Shown piece after piece: positions 1-8,974 of a stretch of 64,000 bases of DNA; the stretch's first letter is position 1, and each line of letters begins with the position of its first letter. Both the position numbers and the translations under genes were made by a program. Origin of the DNA: Nitrospira sp. (GTDB lineage: Bacteria; Nitrospirota; Nitrospiria; Nitrospirales; Nitrospiraceae); contig JAFEBH010000001.1 of assembly GCA_018242765.1 (NCBI GenBank), positions 117,371-181,370 of the forward strand, in the 5' to 3' direction. Under the pieces are notes generated by a model that did not search any database, had not been told where the DNA came from, and saw only the letters and a program-made list of their open reading frames with translations.

Positions 1-24
1 GTCCATGAATCGCTAAGGATATGC

Positions 25-53
25 TTGTATCTGGTACAGTCTTCGGATAAAGT
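25..53 (+). promoter_or_regulatory. Putative sigma-70 promoter before rpmE
   Basis: A TTGTAT box at 25-30 and a TAAAGT box at 48-53 are separated by 17 bases, about 60 bases upstream of the rpmE start. The spacing is ideal but both hexamers deviate from consensus, so this is a moderate call from sequence alone. Confidence 0.4.
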
Positions 54-112
54 GTAGCCCTTTGTTACTTAGTTAATCAGGTTAGCAATTCTTCGGTAAG
101 GAGTCGCAGGTC

Positions 113-319
113 ATGCAGAAGGGTATTCATCCAGTTTATCGAGAGGCGACCGTTCACTGCGCGTGCGGTAATTCGTTCAAGACCCGTACGACGATCGGTG
201 ACATCAGTGTCGACATTTGCTCTAATTGCCATCCGTTCTTTACCGGAACGCAGAAGATCGTCGATACGGAAGGACGAGTGGAGCGGTTTAAGAAGAAGTA
301 CGCGAAGAAGGGCAAGTAG
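113..319 (+). CDS. rpmE: 50S ribosomal protein L31, zinc-binding form
   Basis: This 68-residue protein is a component of the large ribosomal subunit. It starts MQKGIHP and carries the zinc-ligand pattern of the C+ form of L31: CAC at residues 16-18 and CSNC near residues 36-39. The length and the basic lysine-rich C-terminus are typical. An AAGGAG Shine-Dalgarno sequence lies just upstream of the ATG. A strong intrinsic terminator follows, so the gene is probably transcribed separately from prfA. In zinc-binding L31 families the metal often couples to zinc storage; no C-minus paralogue is present in this window. Confidence 0.97.
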   Translation: MQKGIHPVYREATVHCACGNSFKTRTTIGDISVDICSNCHPFFTGTQKIVDTEGRVERFKKKYAKKGK

Positions 320-340
320 CGCACCGCTCTGGTATACAAA

Positions 341-377
341 GGACCCTGCTTCGTGTGTGAAGCAGGGTCCTTTTTTT
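341..377 (+). terminator. Intrinsic terminator after rpmE
   Basis: A perfect 12-bp stem (GGACCCTGCTTC paired with GAAGCAGGGTCC) around a GTGTGT loop is followed by seven T residues. This is a textbook rho-independent terminator 21 bases after the rpmE stop. It separates rpmE from prfA and also argues against the upstream start codon that would place the prfA N-terminus inside the stem. Confidence 0.93.
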
Positions 378-400
378 GTGGCCAACTGGGAACGGGTTCG

Positions 401-1483
401 ATGATGGAAGCCATACTGCTCAAGAAGTGGGAGAGTCTTGCGTCACGATTTCATGAGCTAACCGATCAGCTCATGGATCCAGCCGTCATTAGCCAACCGA
501 CGCTGTTGCATAAGTTAAGCAAGGAACGGACTGACCTTGAACCCGTAGTCACACACTTTGAGGCGTATCAAGAAAATGCCAAACAACTCGATGACACCTT
601 GCAGATCCTCGGTGACCCGTCGGCAGGGGGCGAGTTGCAGAAAATGGCGTTTGAAGAGCGGGCTGAGCTGGAACGGCGGCAGATGGAAATTGAGGCGCAG
701 GTCAGGGAACTCTTGATTCCGAAGGATCCACGGGATGAAAAGAGTCTGGTGCTGGAGGTTCGAGCTGGGACCGGCGGGGACGAGGCGGCGCTCTTTGCCG
801 GCGAGCTATTTCGGCTCTATACCAAGTTTGCAGAGAAGAAAGGGTTGAAGGTTGATACGGTTGAGGCGGCCGAGACGGGTATTGGCGGGTATAAGAATAT
901 CGTGGCACTCATTGAGGGTAAAGGGGCATACAGACAATTCAAGTATGAGGCCGGTGTTCATCGAGTGCAGCGAGTGCCTGTGACGGAAGCGAGTGGTCGC
1001 ATTCACACGTCTACAGTCACGGTTGCTGTTATGCCAGAGGTTGATGAAGTTGATATACAAATTGATCCGAAGGATTTACGGATCGACACCTTTTGCTCAT
1101 CTGGGGCTGGTGGACAAAGTGTGAACACAACCTACTCGGCCGTTCGGATTACCCATCTACCCACGGGTGTGGTGGTCTCATGCCAAGATGAACGATCACA
1201 GCTCAAAAATCGGACAAAGGCGATGCGGACTCTCCGCGCCAGGATCGTCGAGGCTGAACGGGAAAAGCAAGAAGCGGAAATCGCACAGAGCAGGAAGTCA
1301 CAGGTTGGGAGTGGAGAACGGAGTGAAAAAATCCGAACCTATAATTTTCCGCAGAATCGAGTCACGGATCACCGAGTTGGTTTGACGCTGCACAAATTGG
1401 AATTGGTGATGGAAGGTGATCTCGACGATATTGTCCAGGCCTTGAAGGCGCAACAACAACAAACTGAAACTGCGAAGGTCTAA
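401..1483 (+). CDS. prfA: Peptide chain release factor 1
   Basis: RF1 reads UAA and UAG stop codons and triggers peptidyl-tRNA hydrolysis on the ribosome. The 360-residue product has the universal GGQ motif at residues 237-239, the site methylated by PrmC. It also has a PVT tripeptide at 193-195, the position of the RF1-type PxT anticodon-like motif (RF2 has SPF there). The ATG at 401 (tandem ATG at 404) is preferred because an upstream GUG-type start at 353 lies within the preceding terminator stem. The gene is followed after 6 bases by prmC, its modifying enzyme, a very common pairing. Confidence 0.97.
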   Translation: MMEAILLKKWESLASRFHELTDQLMDPAVISQPTLLHKLSKERTDLEPVVTHFEAYQENAKQLDDTLQILGDPSAGGELQKMAFEERAELERRQMEIEAQVRELLIPKDPRDEKSLVLEVRAGTGGDEAALFAGELFRLYTKFAEKKGLKVDTVEAAETGIGGYKNIVALIEGKGAYRQFKYEAGVHRVQRVPVTEASGRIHTSTVTVAVMPEVDEVDIQIDPKDLRIDTFCSSGAGGQSVNTTYSAVRITHLPTGVVVSCQDERSQLKNRTKAMRTLRARIVEAEREKQEAEIAQSRKSQVGSGERSEKIRTYNFPQNRVTDHRVGLTLHKLELVMEGDLDDIVQALKAQQQQTETAKV

Positions 1484-1489
1484 GGAGTA

Positions 1490-2395
1490 ATGAGTTCTGT
1501 CATGTCAGACTCACAGTCTTTGGGGAAGCTACTTGCTAGTGCACAGCAGATATTGGGAAAGGCAGGGATTGCGAATGCCGCACAGGAGGCGCGGTGGCTA
1601 TTAGCCTCTGCCTTAGAGATGAAGCCCCATGAGTTGACAAGTCAGTCTGAACAGCCGGTGAGGGACGAGCGGCTGGCACGGGTCCTGTCGGTTGTGCGAA
1701 GGCGGGAGTCGCGAGAGCCGCTTCAGTATATTTTAGGTTCGCAAGAGTTTTGTGGGCTCGACTTTTCTGTGACCCCAGCCGTGTTGATTCCCCGTCCTGA
1801 GACAGAACTCCTGATCCAAGAAGCGCTGAGAGAGGGAGGATTTGAGGAAGGTGCTGTGCTGGTGGATATAGGGACCGGCTCGGGTTGTGTGGCGGTGACG
1901 CTGGCGACCATTCTCAGTGGCATGCGAATTTTTGCGCTGGACTGCGCTCACGATGCGTTGAGCGTGGCAAGGGGGAACGCGGAACGACATGGAGTTCGCG
2001 ACAAGATTACCTGGTTGCAAGGAGACCTCCTCTCTCCGCTGAGAGAATATGCTGTGGCCGGAGCCGTGGACGCAATTATCTCCAATCCTCCGTACATCGC
2101 TGAAGCGGAGTGGGCAGGGTTGCAGCCGGAGGTACGAGACTATGAACCGCAACATGCCTTGCTGGCAGGGCCGCAAGGGATTGAATTTCATGAACGACTG
2201 ATCCATGACTCCAAAGAATTTCTTGTGCCAGGTGGGTTGCTGGTCATGGAACTTGGTCAGAGGCAAGCGCCTCTTGTGCGGCGGATGGCTGAGGAAGCAG
2301 GGGGGTACACGGGGCTTCAGACCGTGAAAGACGAAGCGGGTATTGAACGCGTGTTGATCGCGCGACGGGCTTGTGAGGGTCCGGCTCATGGATGA
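1490..2395 (+). CDS. prmC: Release factor glutamine N5-methyltransferase
   Basis: PrmC methylates the glutamine of the GGQ motif in release factors using S-adenosylmethionine. The product of up to 301 residues has an N-terminal helical domain and a Rossmann methyltransferase domain. The SAM-binding GTGSGC motif lies near residues 125-130 and the substrate-binding NPPY motif at 199-202. The start is ambiguous: AAGGAG ends only two bases before the ATG at 1490, while the in-frame ATG at 1502 is 14 bases from it. The gene sits directly after prfA and overlaps murA by 8 bases, so the three are probably cotranscribed. Confidence 0.95.
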   Translation: MSSVMSDSQSLGKLLASAQQILGKAGIANAAQEARWLLASALEMKPHELTSQSEQPVRDERLARVLSVVRRRESREPLQYILGSQEFCGLDFSVTPAVLIPRPETELLIQEALREGGFEEGAVLVDIGTGSGCVAVTLATILSGMRIFALDCAHDALSVARGNAERHGVRDKITWLQGDLLSPLREYAVAGAVDAIISNPPYIAEAEWAGLQPEVRDYEPQHALLAGPQGIEFHERLIHDSKEFLVPGGLLVMELGQRQAPLVRRMAEEAGGYTGLQTVKDEAGIERVLIARRACEGPAHG

Positions 2396-3656
2396 GATTC
2401 TCATCAACGGGGGCAATCGCCTTGTTGGGGAAGTCCGTATCAGCGGGGCAAAAAATTCCGCACTTCCGATCTTGGCCTCGACCATTCTCAGCGGTGGGGA
2501 ATGTGTCATCACCAACCTACCGAGGGTCGTTGATGTACTGACAATGGGAAAACTTCTGGGGATCCTCGGTGCGAAGGTTTCGCATGAGGGGAACCGGGCG
2601 GTGATTCAAGCCGATATGATTGCTTCAACCGAAGCACCATACGATCTCGTCAAGACCATGCGAGCCTCGGTGCTGGTGTTAGGGCCGTTGGTGGCACGCT
2701 GCGGGGAGGCGAAGGTCTCTCTGCCGGGCGGTTGCGCGATTGGCTCTCGGCCCGTGAACCTACACTTGGCAGGATTGGCAAAGTTAGGGGCTGAGATTTC
2801 CCTCGAGCATGGCTATATCACAGCCAAAGCGAAACGGCTAAGAGGTGCACGCATTTACTGCGATACCCCAACAGTGACGGGAACAGAGAACCTCATGATG
2901 GCGGCGGCACTCGCTGATGGGGTCACGATGCTTGAAAATGCGGCGAAGGAGCCGGAAATCGTGGACCTGGCGGAATTTCTCGTTAAGCGTGGTGCGCGGA
3001 TTCATGGGGCCGGAACTGATGTGATCACAATAGAAGGGGTCTCTCAACTTCATGGTGGCGATCATGACGTCATCCCAGATCGTATCGAAGCCGGAACATA
3101 TCTGGCCGCAGGGGCCATGACGCGAGGAGCGGTGACGGTGACGCATTGCTACCCACGACACCTTGAAGCAGTTCTGATGAAGTTGCGGGAAGCGGGAGCA
3201 GATGTGCAGGAAGAAAAAGATGTGGTGCGTCTGACCATGCCGGGTATTCTAAGAGGGACTGATGTCAAGACCCTGCCGTTCCCGGGGTTCCCGACTGATA
3301 TGCAGGCGCAGATGGTGGCATTGATGAGTCTCGCGGCAGGGACAAGTGTCATCACGGAGACTGTATTTGAAAGTCGGTTTATGCATGTGGAAGAGTTGCG
3401 TCGGATGGGTGCCGCTATTCGAGTAGAAGGAAACCGACTGGTCGTGACTGGGTGTAAGGGACTGACCGGGGCACCCGTGATGGCATCCGATCTACGTGCC
3501 AGCGCCGGACTCATTGTGGCAGGGTTGGCGGCTGAGGGGTTGACGCAGGTCCAACGGGTCTATCATCTCGATCGTGGTTATGAGCGCCTCGAAGAGAAAT
3601 TACGAGCTTTAGGCGCGGACATTCAGCGCCGATCGATGACGACACAGGTGCACTAG
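2388..3656 (+). CDS. murA: UDP-N-acetylglucosamine 1-carboxyvinyltransferase
   Basis: MurA transfers enolpyruvate from PEP to UDP-GlcNAc, the first committed step of cytoplasmic peptidoglycan precursor synthesis. The 422-residue product shows the EPSP-synthase-like double-domain pattern. The catalytic cysteine (target of fosfomycin) is at residue 116 in a GGCAIGSRP context, so the enzyme is predicted fosfomycin-sensitive on that criterion. The ATG at 2388 (MDEILI) fits the family start better than the upstream GTG at 2373. It overlaps the end of prmC by 8 bases, and hisG follows after 9 bases, coupling wall synthesis, translation and histidine genes in one transcription unit. Confidence 0.97.
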   Translation: MDEILINGGNRLVGEVRISGAKNSALPILASTILSGGECVITNLPRVVDVLTMGKLLGILGAKVSHEGNRAVIQADMIASTEAPYDLVKTMRASVLVLGPLVARCGEAKVSLPGGCAIGSRPVNLHLAGLAKLGAEISLEHGYITAKAKRLRGARIYCDTPTVTGTENLMMAAALADGVTMLENAAKEPEIVDLAEFLVKRGARIHGAGTDVITIEGVSQLHGGDHDVIPDRIEAGTYLAAGAMTRGAVTVTHCYPRHLEAVLMKLREAGADVQEEKDVVRLTMPGILRGTDVKTLPFPGFPTDMQAQMVALMSLAAGTSVITETVFESRFMHVEELRRMGAAIRVEGNRLVVTGCKGLTGAPVMASDLRASAGLIVAGLAAEGLTQVQRVYHLDRGYERLEEKLRALGADIQRRSMTTQVH

Positions 3657-3665
3657 AGGTGGTCG

Positions 3666-4364
3666 ATGTTGACGATTGCGCTATCAAAGGGAAAGCTCAT
3701 CGAATCCGCACTAGATCTTTTCCGTCGGGCTGGTTACTCGATCACCGGGCTCTCTGGGGAGAGCCGACGGCTGATCTTCGTCAGTCCGGAGAACGAGATG
3801 ACTTTTTTGATCGTCCGTCCGAGCGATGTGCCGACTTACGTGGAGTACGGCGGGGCGGATGCCGGGATAGTTGGAAAAGACGTGTTGATGGAACAGGAAA
3901 GTGACGTATACGAACCATTGGATTTAGGATTTGGAGCGTGTAGAATCGCCGTCGCGGCGCTTCAGGGAGAAGGGGGGGGGGCTCGGCTGTCTCCCAAGGT
4001 TCGGATTGCGACGAAATATCCGCGAATCAGTGAGCGCTATTTTAATGCGCGCGGGATTCCGGTGGAGATCATCAAGCTCTATGGCTCGATTGAGCTTGCG
4101 CCGGTCGTAGGATTAGCAGATCGGATTGTCGATTTGGTCGAAACCGGCAGCACCCTCAAGGCTCATGATTTGGTGGAAGTTGAGGTGATCGCCCGTTCGA
4201 CCGCTCGGTTTATCGTCAATCGAGCGAGTCTTCGCCTAAAGCAGGAGCCGCTGATGACGTTGATTCGAAGACTTCGTGCGGTGGTTCCGAGTCAGCGACC
4301 ATCATCTGGCCTCGGTCGCCCAATGACCCAACGGACACACAAGAAAAAGATGGCTCGTTCATGA
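3666..4364 (+). CDS. hisG: ATP phosphoribosyltransferase, short-form catalytic subunit
   Basis: HisG condenses ATP with PRPP in the first step of histidine synthesis. The product is 232 residues. It has the two periplasmic-binding-protein-like catalytic lobes and the HisG signature (DLVETGSTLKAHDLVEVE, residues 156-173). It lacks the C-terminal ACT-like regulatory domain of long HisG. Short forms are known to need the HisZ regulatory subunit, and no hisZ is present in the window. Beyond the usual short-form end there is a basic, low-complexity tail of about 20 residues. A run of ten G residues (3972-3981) encodes GGG near residue 103. The gene overlaps hisD by 4 bases. Confidence 0.95.
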   Translation: MLTIALSKGKLIESALDLFRRAGYSITGLSGESRRLIFVSPENEMTFLIVRPSDVPTYVEYGGADAGIVGKDVLMEQESDVYEPLDLGFGACRIAVAALQGEGGGARLSPKVRIATKYPRISERYFNARGIPVEIIKLYGSIELAPVVGLADRIVDLVETGSTLKAHDLVEVEVIARSTARFIVNRASLRLKQEPLMTLIRRLRAVVPSQRPSSGLGRPMTQRTHKKKMARS

Positions 4365-5644
4365 AAATCGTCACCCAGGCCGATCGAAACTTTCTTCCCA
4401 CCTTGAAAAAGGCCTCCCTGCGGGGGCGGACAACCGGCGCTGCGGTTGAAAAGACCGTGCGAACCATCTTGCAGGCAGTTGAGCGAGGTGGGGATAAGGC
4501 CGTTCTTCGTTATACCGCACAGTTTGATAAGGTAACGCTGAAGCCGGATATCGTACGGGTCACATCGGAGGAGATCAAGAACGCCTACTTCCATATCAGA
4601 AAAGATGAAGGCGATGCGCTGCGGTTAGCGGCCGAGCGGGTGACCGCGTTTCATGAGCGGCAACGAACGAAGACCTGGATGTATCAGGATGGGGATGCCA
4701 CCTTAGGGCAGGTCATTGGTCCGATCGATGCCGTCGGAGTCTATGTGCCTGGCGGGAAAGCTGTCTACCCGTCTTCTGTTCTGATGTGTGCGATTCCGGC
4801 CAGAGTAGCCGGTGTTTCACGAATTGTGATGGTCACGCCGCCGCAGAAGGAGGGGATTAATCCTTACCTACTGGTTGCCGCTGACATTGCTGGGGTAACG
4901 GAGATTTATCGAGTGGGTGGTGTTCAGGCCATTGCTGCATTGGCATATGGAACAAAAACCATTGGGAAGGTCGATAAGATCGTTGGGCCGGGGAATATTT
5001 ATGTGGCGACGGCCAAGCGGTTACTGTACGGCACCGTAGGAATCGATATGGTTGCTGGTCCTAGCGAGCTCCTTGTGGTGGCTGATGGCGAGGCAAAGCC
5101 AGCGCATGTTGCTGCCGATCTGCTCTGTGAAGCGGAGCATGACGAAGATGCGCAGGTATTTCTGGTGACTACATCGGAGCGATTGGCGAAAGACGTCTCG
5201 AAATTGATCCAGACTCAATTGAAAGGGCTCCAGCGGGAAAAGATCGCCTCAAAGTCAATTGCACAGCATGCGGTGGCCTTCGTTGTTCCTACGATGGGTG
5301 AGGCGATTGCGGTAGCGAATGAAATTGCCGCAGAACATCTCACGCTTTCTGTCGACAATCCGTTCGATTATTTGGAACAGATTCGTCACGCCGGGGCGTT
5401 GTTTTTGGGGCGCTACACACCACCATCGGTTGCTGATTACATCGCAGGGCCAAACCATGTGTTACCGACAGGAGGAACCGCCCGGTTCTTTTCCCCGCTG
5501 TCCGTCAATGACTATGTGAAGGTCAGCAACATCGTGCACTATACGAAGCAGGCTTTGGCCAAAGTCAAAGATCCTTTGATCCGACTCGCTCAGATCGAAG
5601 GGTTTGATGCGCACGCGAAGTCGGCTCAGAGCAGGTTCTCATGA
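4361..5644 (+). CDS. hisD: Histidinol dehydrogenase
   Basis: HisD performs the last two oxidations of histidine synthesis, from L-histidinol through histidinal to histidine, with NAD and zinc. The 427-residue length is standard. Visible family motifs include PGGKAVYPSS in the NAD-binding region, AEHDEDAQ with zinc-site residues, the catalytic EH pair in AAEHLTL, the AGPNHVLPTGGTARF block, and the C-terminal zinc-ligand histidine in GFDAHAKS. It starts at an ATG inside the hisG stop (ATGA overlap) and overlaps hisB by 4 bases, so the three genes are translationally coupled. Confidence 0.98.
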   Translation: MKIVTQADRNFLPTLKKASLRGRTTGAAVEKTVRTILQAVERGGDKAVLRYTAQFDKVTLKPDIVRVTSEEIKNAYFHIRKDEGDALRLAAERVTAFHERQRTKTWMYQDGDATLGQVIGPIDAVGVYVPGGKAVYPSSVLMCAIPARVAGVSRIVMVTPPQKEGINPYLLVAADIAGVTEIYRVGGVQAIAALAYGTKTIGKVDKIVGPGNIYVATAKRLLYGTVGIDMVAGPSELLVVADGEAKPAHVAADLLCEAEHDEDAQVFLVTTSERLAKDVSKLIQTQLKGLQREKIASKSIAQHAVAFVVPTMGEAIAVANEIAAEHLTLSVDNPFDYLEQIRHAGALFLGRYTPPSVADYIAGPNHVLPTGGTARFFSPLSVNDYVKVSNIVHYTKQALAKVKDPLIRLAQIEGFDAHAKSAQSRFS

Positions 5645-6249
5645 AGAAGAACGGATCAACACCTCGACAGGCGAGCGTTCATCGGGCGACCAAAGAAACC
5701 GACATCCGTGTCGAATGGACCCTGGATGGGAGCGGGCAGAGCAAGATCAATACCGGTATTCGCTTTCTTGACCATATGTTAGAGCTCCTAGCCAAGCACG
5801 GTTTCTTCAATCTCACGGTGCAGGCGAAGGGGGATCTTGATATCGATGAGCATCACACCGTGGAGGACGTGGGCATCGTCATGGGAAAGGTCCTGCACCA
5901 GGCGTTGGGTGAAAAGGCGGGGATCAAACGATTTGGGTTTGCCTCGGCCCCGCTTGATGAAACCCTGGCCCAGGTGACCATTGATCTTAGCGGTCGACCG
6001 TTTCTTGTCTACAATGTGGCATTACCCGACCGGAAGATCAAAGCATTCGATCTCGGTCTCTTCGAAGACTTTTTTCAGGCCTTCGTCACCCACGGTGGCC
6101 TCAACCTACATGTGAATCTGCTCTATGGCCGCAACCCACACCACATTATGGAAGCCATCTTCAAGGCCTTTGCCAAGGCGCTGGACCAGGCAACCATGCC
6201 GGAAGAGCGACTAGGTGGGAAGGTACTTTCGACAAAAGGTACGCTGTGA
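5641..6249 (+). CDS. hisB: Imidazoleglycerol-phosphate dehydratase
   Basis: HisB removes water from imidazole glycerol phosphate in the sixth step of histidine synthesis. This is the 202-residue monofunctional form, without the N-terminal histidinol phosphatase domain of enterobacterial HisB. The two metal-binding repeats are clear: DEHHTVED near residues 70-77 and RNPHHIMEA near 162-170. The ATG overlaps hisD by 4 bases. It is the last his gene before an insertion of about 2.9 kb; the pathway resumes with hisH at 9153. Confidence 0.97.
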   Translation: MKKNGSTPRQASVHRATKETDIRVEWTLDGSGQSKINTGIRFLDHMLELLAKHGFFNLTVQAKGDLDIDEHHTVEDVGIVMGKVLHQALGEKAGIKRFGFASAPLDETLAQVTIDLSGRPFLVYNVALPDRKIKAFDLGLFEDFFQAFVTHGGLNLHVNLLYGRNPHHIMEAIFKAFAKALDQATMPEERLGGKVLSTKGTL

Positions 6250-6629
6250 GAGGGGACGTGTGTTGTTCAGTTCAAGGCCAGGAGCCTTTATCTCACTTAC
6301 TAGTGGTCTAGCCGGTAGGCAGGATTCAGCTGAACAGCGTTTCAACTCCAAGCCTCCCATTTTCTGCATAAGCCCCCATTCGTGGTGTAGCTAGACTCTC
6401 GATGAGGATGCTCAGGTATGGGATCCTATTGAGCGCCTCAGTCAATGGTTGTGGCGCATCATGAATCGATAACAGTACGTGCCATTCCTCTCGAAGGCCT
6501 ATTCATCTGACACGTCTCGGTGCCATTCAATTGTCATTATAAGGAATTCCCTGATAGATCTTAGTGGGACGCCTGTGCATTCTGAGGAGGCATCTGTCTC
6601 GGTTTCATACAACTAAGGAACAGACTCCA
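6250..6629. other. 380-bp gap after hisB, no clear gene
   Basis: No convincing coding sequence is seen on the plus strand. On the minus strand, 6502-6326 is open for 58 codons ending in a TGA. It reads like ordinary protein (for example EEWHVLLSIHD and RMGAYAENGRLG), but it lacks a start codon and an obvious ribosome site. It may be the tail of a decayed gene, or chance. This gap marks the left edge of the material that separates hisB from hisH. Confidence 0.4.
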
Positions 6630-7811
6630 ATGGAAGGCCTGCGTGGCCTCGTACGTTCGTTACCGACAAGAGATTGGCGAACCACACTCTGGTCTCTTGT
6701 TGTACCACGTCGGGAGGGGGAGCAAGTCTCGACACGCATCCCCAGTATTGAAAGTTTTCGAGTGTTAGCGATCTTCGCGGTGATTCTTTGGCATAGCCAT
6801 TTTCTGTCAAGCCTCTCGCAGGTCGCAGAGGGTAGCTTTTTCGCCATTCTCAATGGGTATCTGGTCTGGTGGGTAGGGGTTCCGTATTTTTTCATTACGG
6901 CCGGCTATTTCTTTCAGCGATCGATTTTGACACAGGGAAATCCTACGGGTCAGTTCCGTCGGTATGTGCCTCCGCTTGTCTGGATCCTTCTTGTTTGGCT
7001 GTGTATTTACATGGGTACACCACCTGATTGGCCGGCTGCAATCCTTCATCGCGGCTTATGGCAGCCGTTTTATACCGAGGTGCTGAAGAATGTTCAGTTA
7101 TTGGAAACTCGGCATCTCTGGCTTTTTATAGAAGGGGTTCGTCCAGTTTGGCATCTCTGGTTCCTTCCCGCTCTCATATTCAGCCTAGCCATATTAACCC
7201 TGGTGGCTATGGGCAAGCTACAGAGGTCCCTGATGCTCTTAGTTGTAGGCGTCTATGGGTTGATCCTTGAGGAGGAATGTACATCGAGAAATTTGCTCAA
7301 TGCTCCGATCCCTCTTGGCCAATGGATCATTGCTGTTCCTCTTGTTGCCTTGGGTGGGTGGCTTGCAGAACGACGAGAGTCGGTCTCAACGACCGTGGCG
7401 TGGAGTTTAATCCTTGGTGGCTACGTCATGGCTCTGATGGAGGGAGCAGTGATGAATGTGGTGTTCCATAGCTCGATGCAGGCTATTAGGGGACATGCAT
7501 TCTTGGGAGGGATACTCTTTAGTTCGGGGATGTTTTTGCTGGCTCTCGCGAAGCCTCAACTGGGCCGGTCAACACCCTTCCCTTTCTTGGGCCAATTGAC
7601 ATTGGGAATTTATGTGACACATGTCTTTGTGATGTATACCATCACCCCATTTGTGTGGAAGTTGGCGGACAAGGTTCCATTGTGGGGGCTGTTTTTGGGA
7701 ATCATCGTCTATCTCATATCCGCGATATTTGTCCTCGCTCTGGCAAGGATGCCTCTATTACGATATCTCGTGGCGAAACCTGCTTGGAGGGCTGGCCAAG
7801 CTGCCACTTAG
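6630..7811 (+). CDS. Acyltransferase 3 family membrane protein
   Basis: The product is about 393 residues with roughly ten hydrophobic segments, the architecture of the acyltransferase-3 (OafA/NolL-like) family. This family transfers acetyl or other acyl groups to cell-surface polysaccharides or lipids. The N-terminal family block is recognisable as SIESFRVLAIFAVILWHSH (about residues 47-65), keeping the conserved arginine and the putative catalytic histidine. The ATG at 6630 is chosen because the upstream in-frame GTG at 6564 has no family-like sequence. It stands alone between hisB and a decayed toxin-antitoxin pair, so the acceptor cannot be inferred from context. It is probably an accessory gene. 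Confidence 0.82.
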   Translation: MEGLRGLVRSLPTRDWRTTLWSLVVPRREGEQVSTRIPSIESFRVLAIFAVILWHSHFLSSLSQVAEGSFFAILNGYLVWWVGVPYFFITAGYFFQRSILTQGNPTGQFRRYVPPLVWILLVWLCIYMGTPPDWPAAILHRGLWQPFYTEVLKNVQLLETRHLWLFIEGVRPVWHLWFLPALIFSLAILTLVAMGKLQRSLMLLVVGVYGLILEEECTSRNLLNAPIPLGQWIIAVPLVALGGWLAERRESVSTTVAWSLILGGYVMALMEGAVMNVVFHSSMQAIRGHAFLGGILFSSGMFLLALAKPQLGRSTPFPFLGQLTLGIYVTHVFVMYTITPFVWKLADKVPLWGLFLGIIVYLISAIFVLALARMPLLRYLVAKPAWRAGQAAT

Positions 7812-8184
7812 GAGCGGAATTCATTTGTGAAGGCCTAGCAGAGTGAGAGGGGAAGACAATTGCCATCCCACGCTGAGTAATGTCATCTTGCCAAGGTGCT
7901 TGGTCAAACGACGATGCTAGAAGAGCCCCGTTGGCAGGGACGGTGCTGCCAACATACAGGGGATGCTGAAGTTACAGGAAGTATCTGGCCGCGAGTGTTT
8001 CCCAAGATAATCTCTCAAAAGTCTCTCCCGGACATGCGTTGCAAAGTTTGGGTTGAGCTGGTCGTCTTCTGTGGATATTAAGGAGCGAGAATAATCCGGG
8101 CATCTTTCTAATAGAAGGAGATCCTGGAAGGATGTAATACGGTGAATGCTCTGTGCTTTTAAATGGAGGTGGCGAAGCACACGA
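7812..8184. other. 373-bp gap after the acyltransferase
   Basis: No supported gene. A 7-bp inverted repeat (GTTGGCA at 7932-7938, TGCCAAC at 7949-7955) is present without a T-tract. The minus-strand reading frame of the hepT remnant continues open into this gap down to 7972. The sequence after about 8185 no longer resembles HepT and is likely read-through beyond the original gene end. Confidence 0.5.
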
Positions 8185-8587
8185 TTTTACGATCGTCGAG
8201 GAGAATGCGCGGGAGACATCCAACTGTTTGGTGATGATGGTTCGAACTACATCGAGATTGAGGCGGGTGTATTCGTGAATGGCGATGTTGCGGAAGCCGA
8301 CCATTCGTTCCATATGCCGAGTAAGATCGGCGGGGAGAATCCCTGCTGTTTGTAGTAGCGAAAACGCATTGCGGCTGCCTTGTGGAACCCCCAGCTTACG
8401 TTGGCTGACCACATATCATGGCCAGATCAATGATAGTTTCACAAGCACGCTGTAGATTGAGGACAATAGCGTCCTGTTTAGTCTGATTCGCAATGAGGTT
8501 CTGGTCCTTGCTTGTGTATTCTTCTTCGATGCAATGAAGGCAGCGCTCAATGCTTGAGGTCTTATTGTGAATGACATTATCAGCTAT
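8185..8587 (-). pseudogene. hepT remnant: HEPN (DUF86) toxin, start lost and frameshifted
   Basis: Read on the minus strand, this encodes a HepT-like HEPN ribonuclease in two frames. The N-terminal half (8587 to about 8410) reads TSSIERCLHCIEEEY ... DAIVLNLQRACETIIDLAM and then runs out of frame into a stop. The C-terminal half (8412-8185) reads VSQRKLGVPQGSRNAF ... MVGFRNIAIHEYTRL. The catalytic RX4HXY motif (RNIAIHEY) is intact. The expected overlapping ATG next to the mntA stop is ATA at 8587-8585, so both the start codon and the frame are lost. In intact pairs HepT is the toxin neutralised by MntA adenylylation. Here it is almost certainly inactive. Confidence 0.8.
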
Positions 8588-8974
8588 AGACTAACCCGCT
8601 GGCACTGATTCTTTTCAGAATCTCGCGATGCTCCTCGTTGAGTCTGGCATAGCCTGAGTATGTATACATTTCGAATTCTCGACGGACTGTTTCATCCGGT
8701 GCAGCAAGGCATTCTCCGGTCGAGATGATTTGCATGCGCATCACGATGGAAGCGGTGCAAAGATCCACGAGGCCCACATCACGATGCAGTTGCGATGCGA
8801 GCTCTTGGGCCAGTTCAAATCGACGTAATGGCGGTATGGGGTGGCGTGCGAGTAGGGCAAGGTCTACATCACTGTCCGGGCGTGCTCATTCCGTTGTCTG
8901 CAAACCAAATCGGTACAGAGCAATGTGTCGAGAATGGCTTGTGTGACGAATTCGGTTAATGCATCGTCGTTCAT
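8580..8974 (-). pseudogene. mntA remnant: MNT-type nucleotidyltransferase antitoxin
   Basis: Minus-strand frame pieces reconstruct an MntA-type minimal nucleotidyltransferase. An N-terminal piece starts at the ATG 8974 (DDALTEFVTQAILDTL). After a frame change comes LYRFGLQTTE, then an in-frame TGA at 8888-8886, then ARPDSDVDLALLARHP and a well-preserved C-terminus ending IKSASG-like residues and VYS. The DxD metal motif (DSDVDL) survives. The upstream GS of the GSX10DXD nucleotidyltransferase signature has become GL, and the stop codon falls between the two. It directly precedes and overlaps the hepT remnant, the standard type VII toxin-antitoxin order. Confidence 0.8.

Noticed and set aside
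353..400. N-terminal extension of RF1 from a start at 353
   Set aside because: It lies in the rpmE terminator stem and has no family similarity; the ATG at 401 fits the usual RF1 length.
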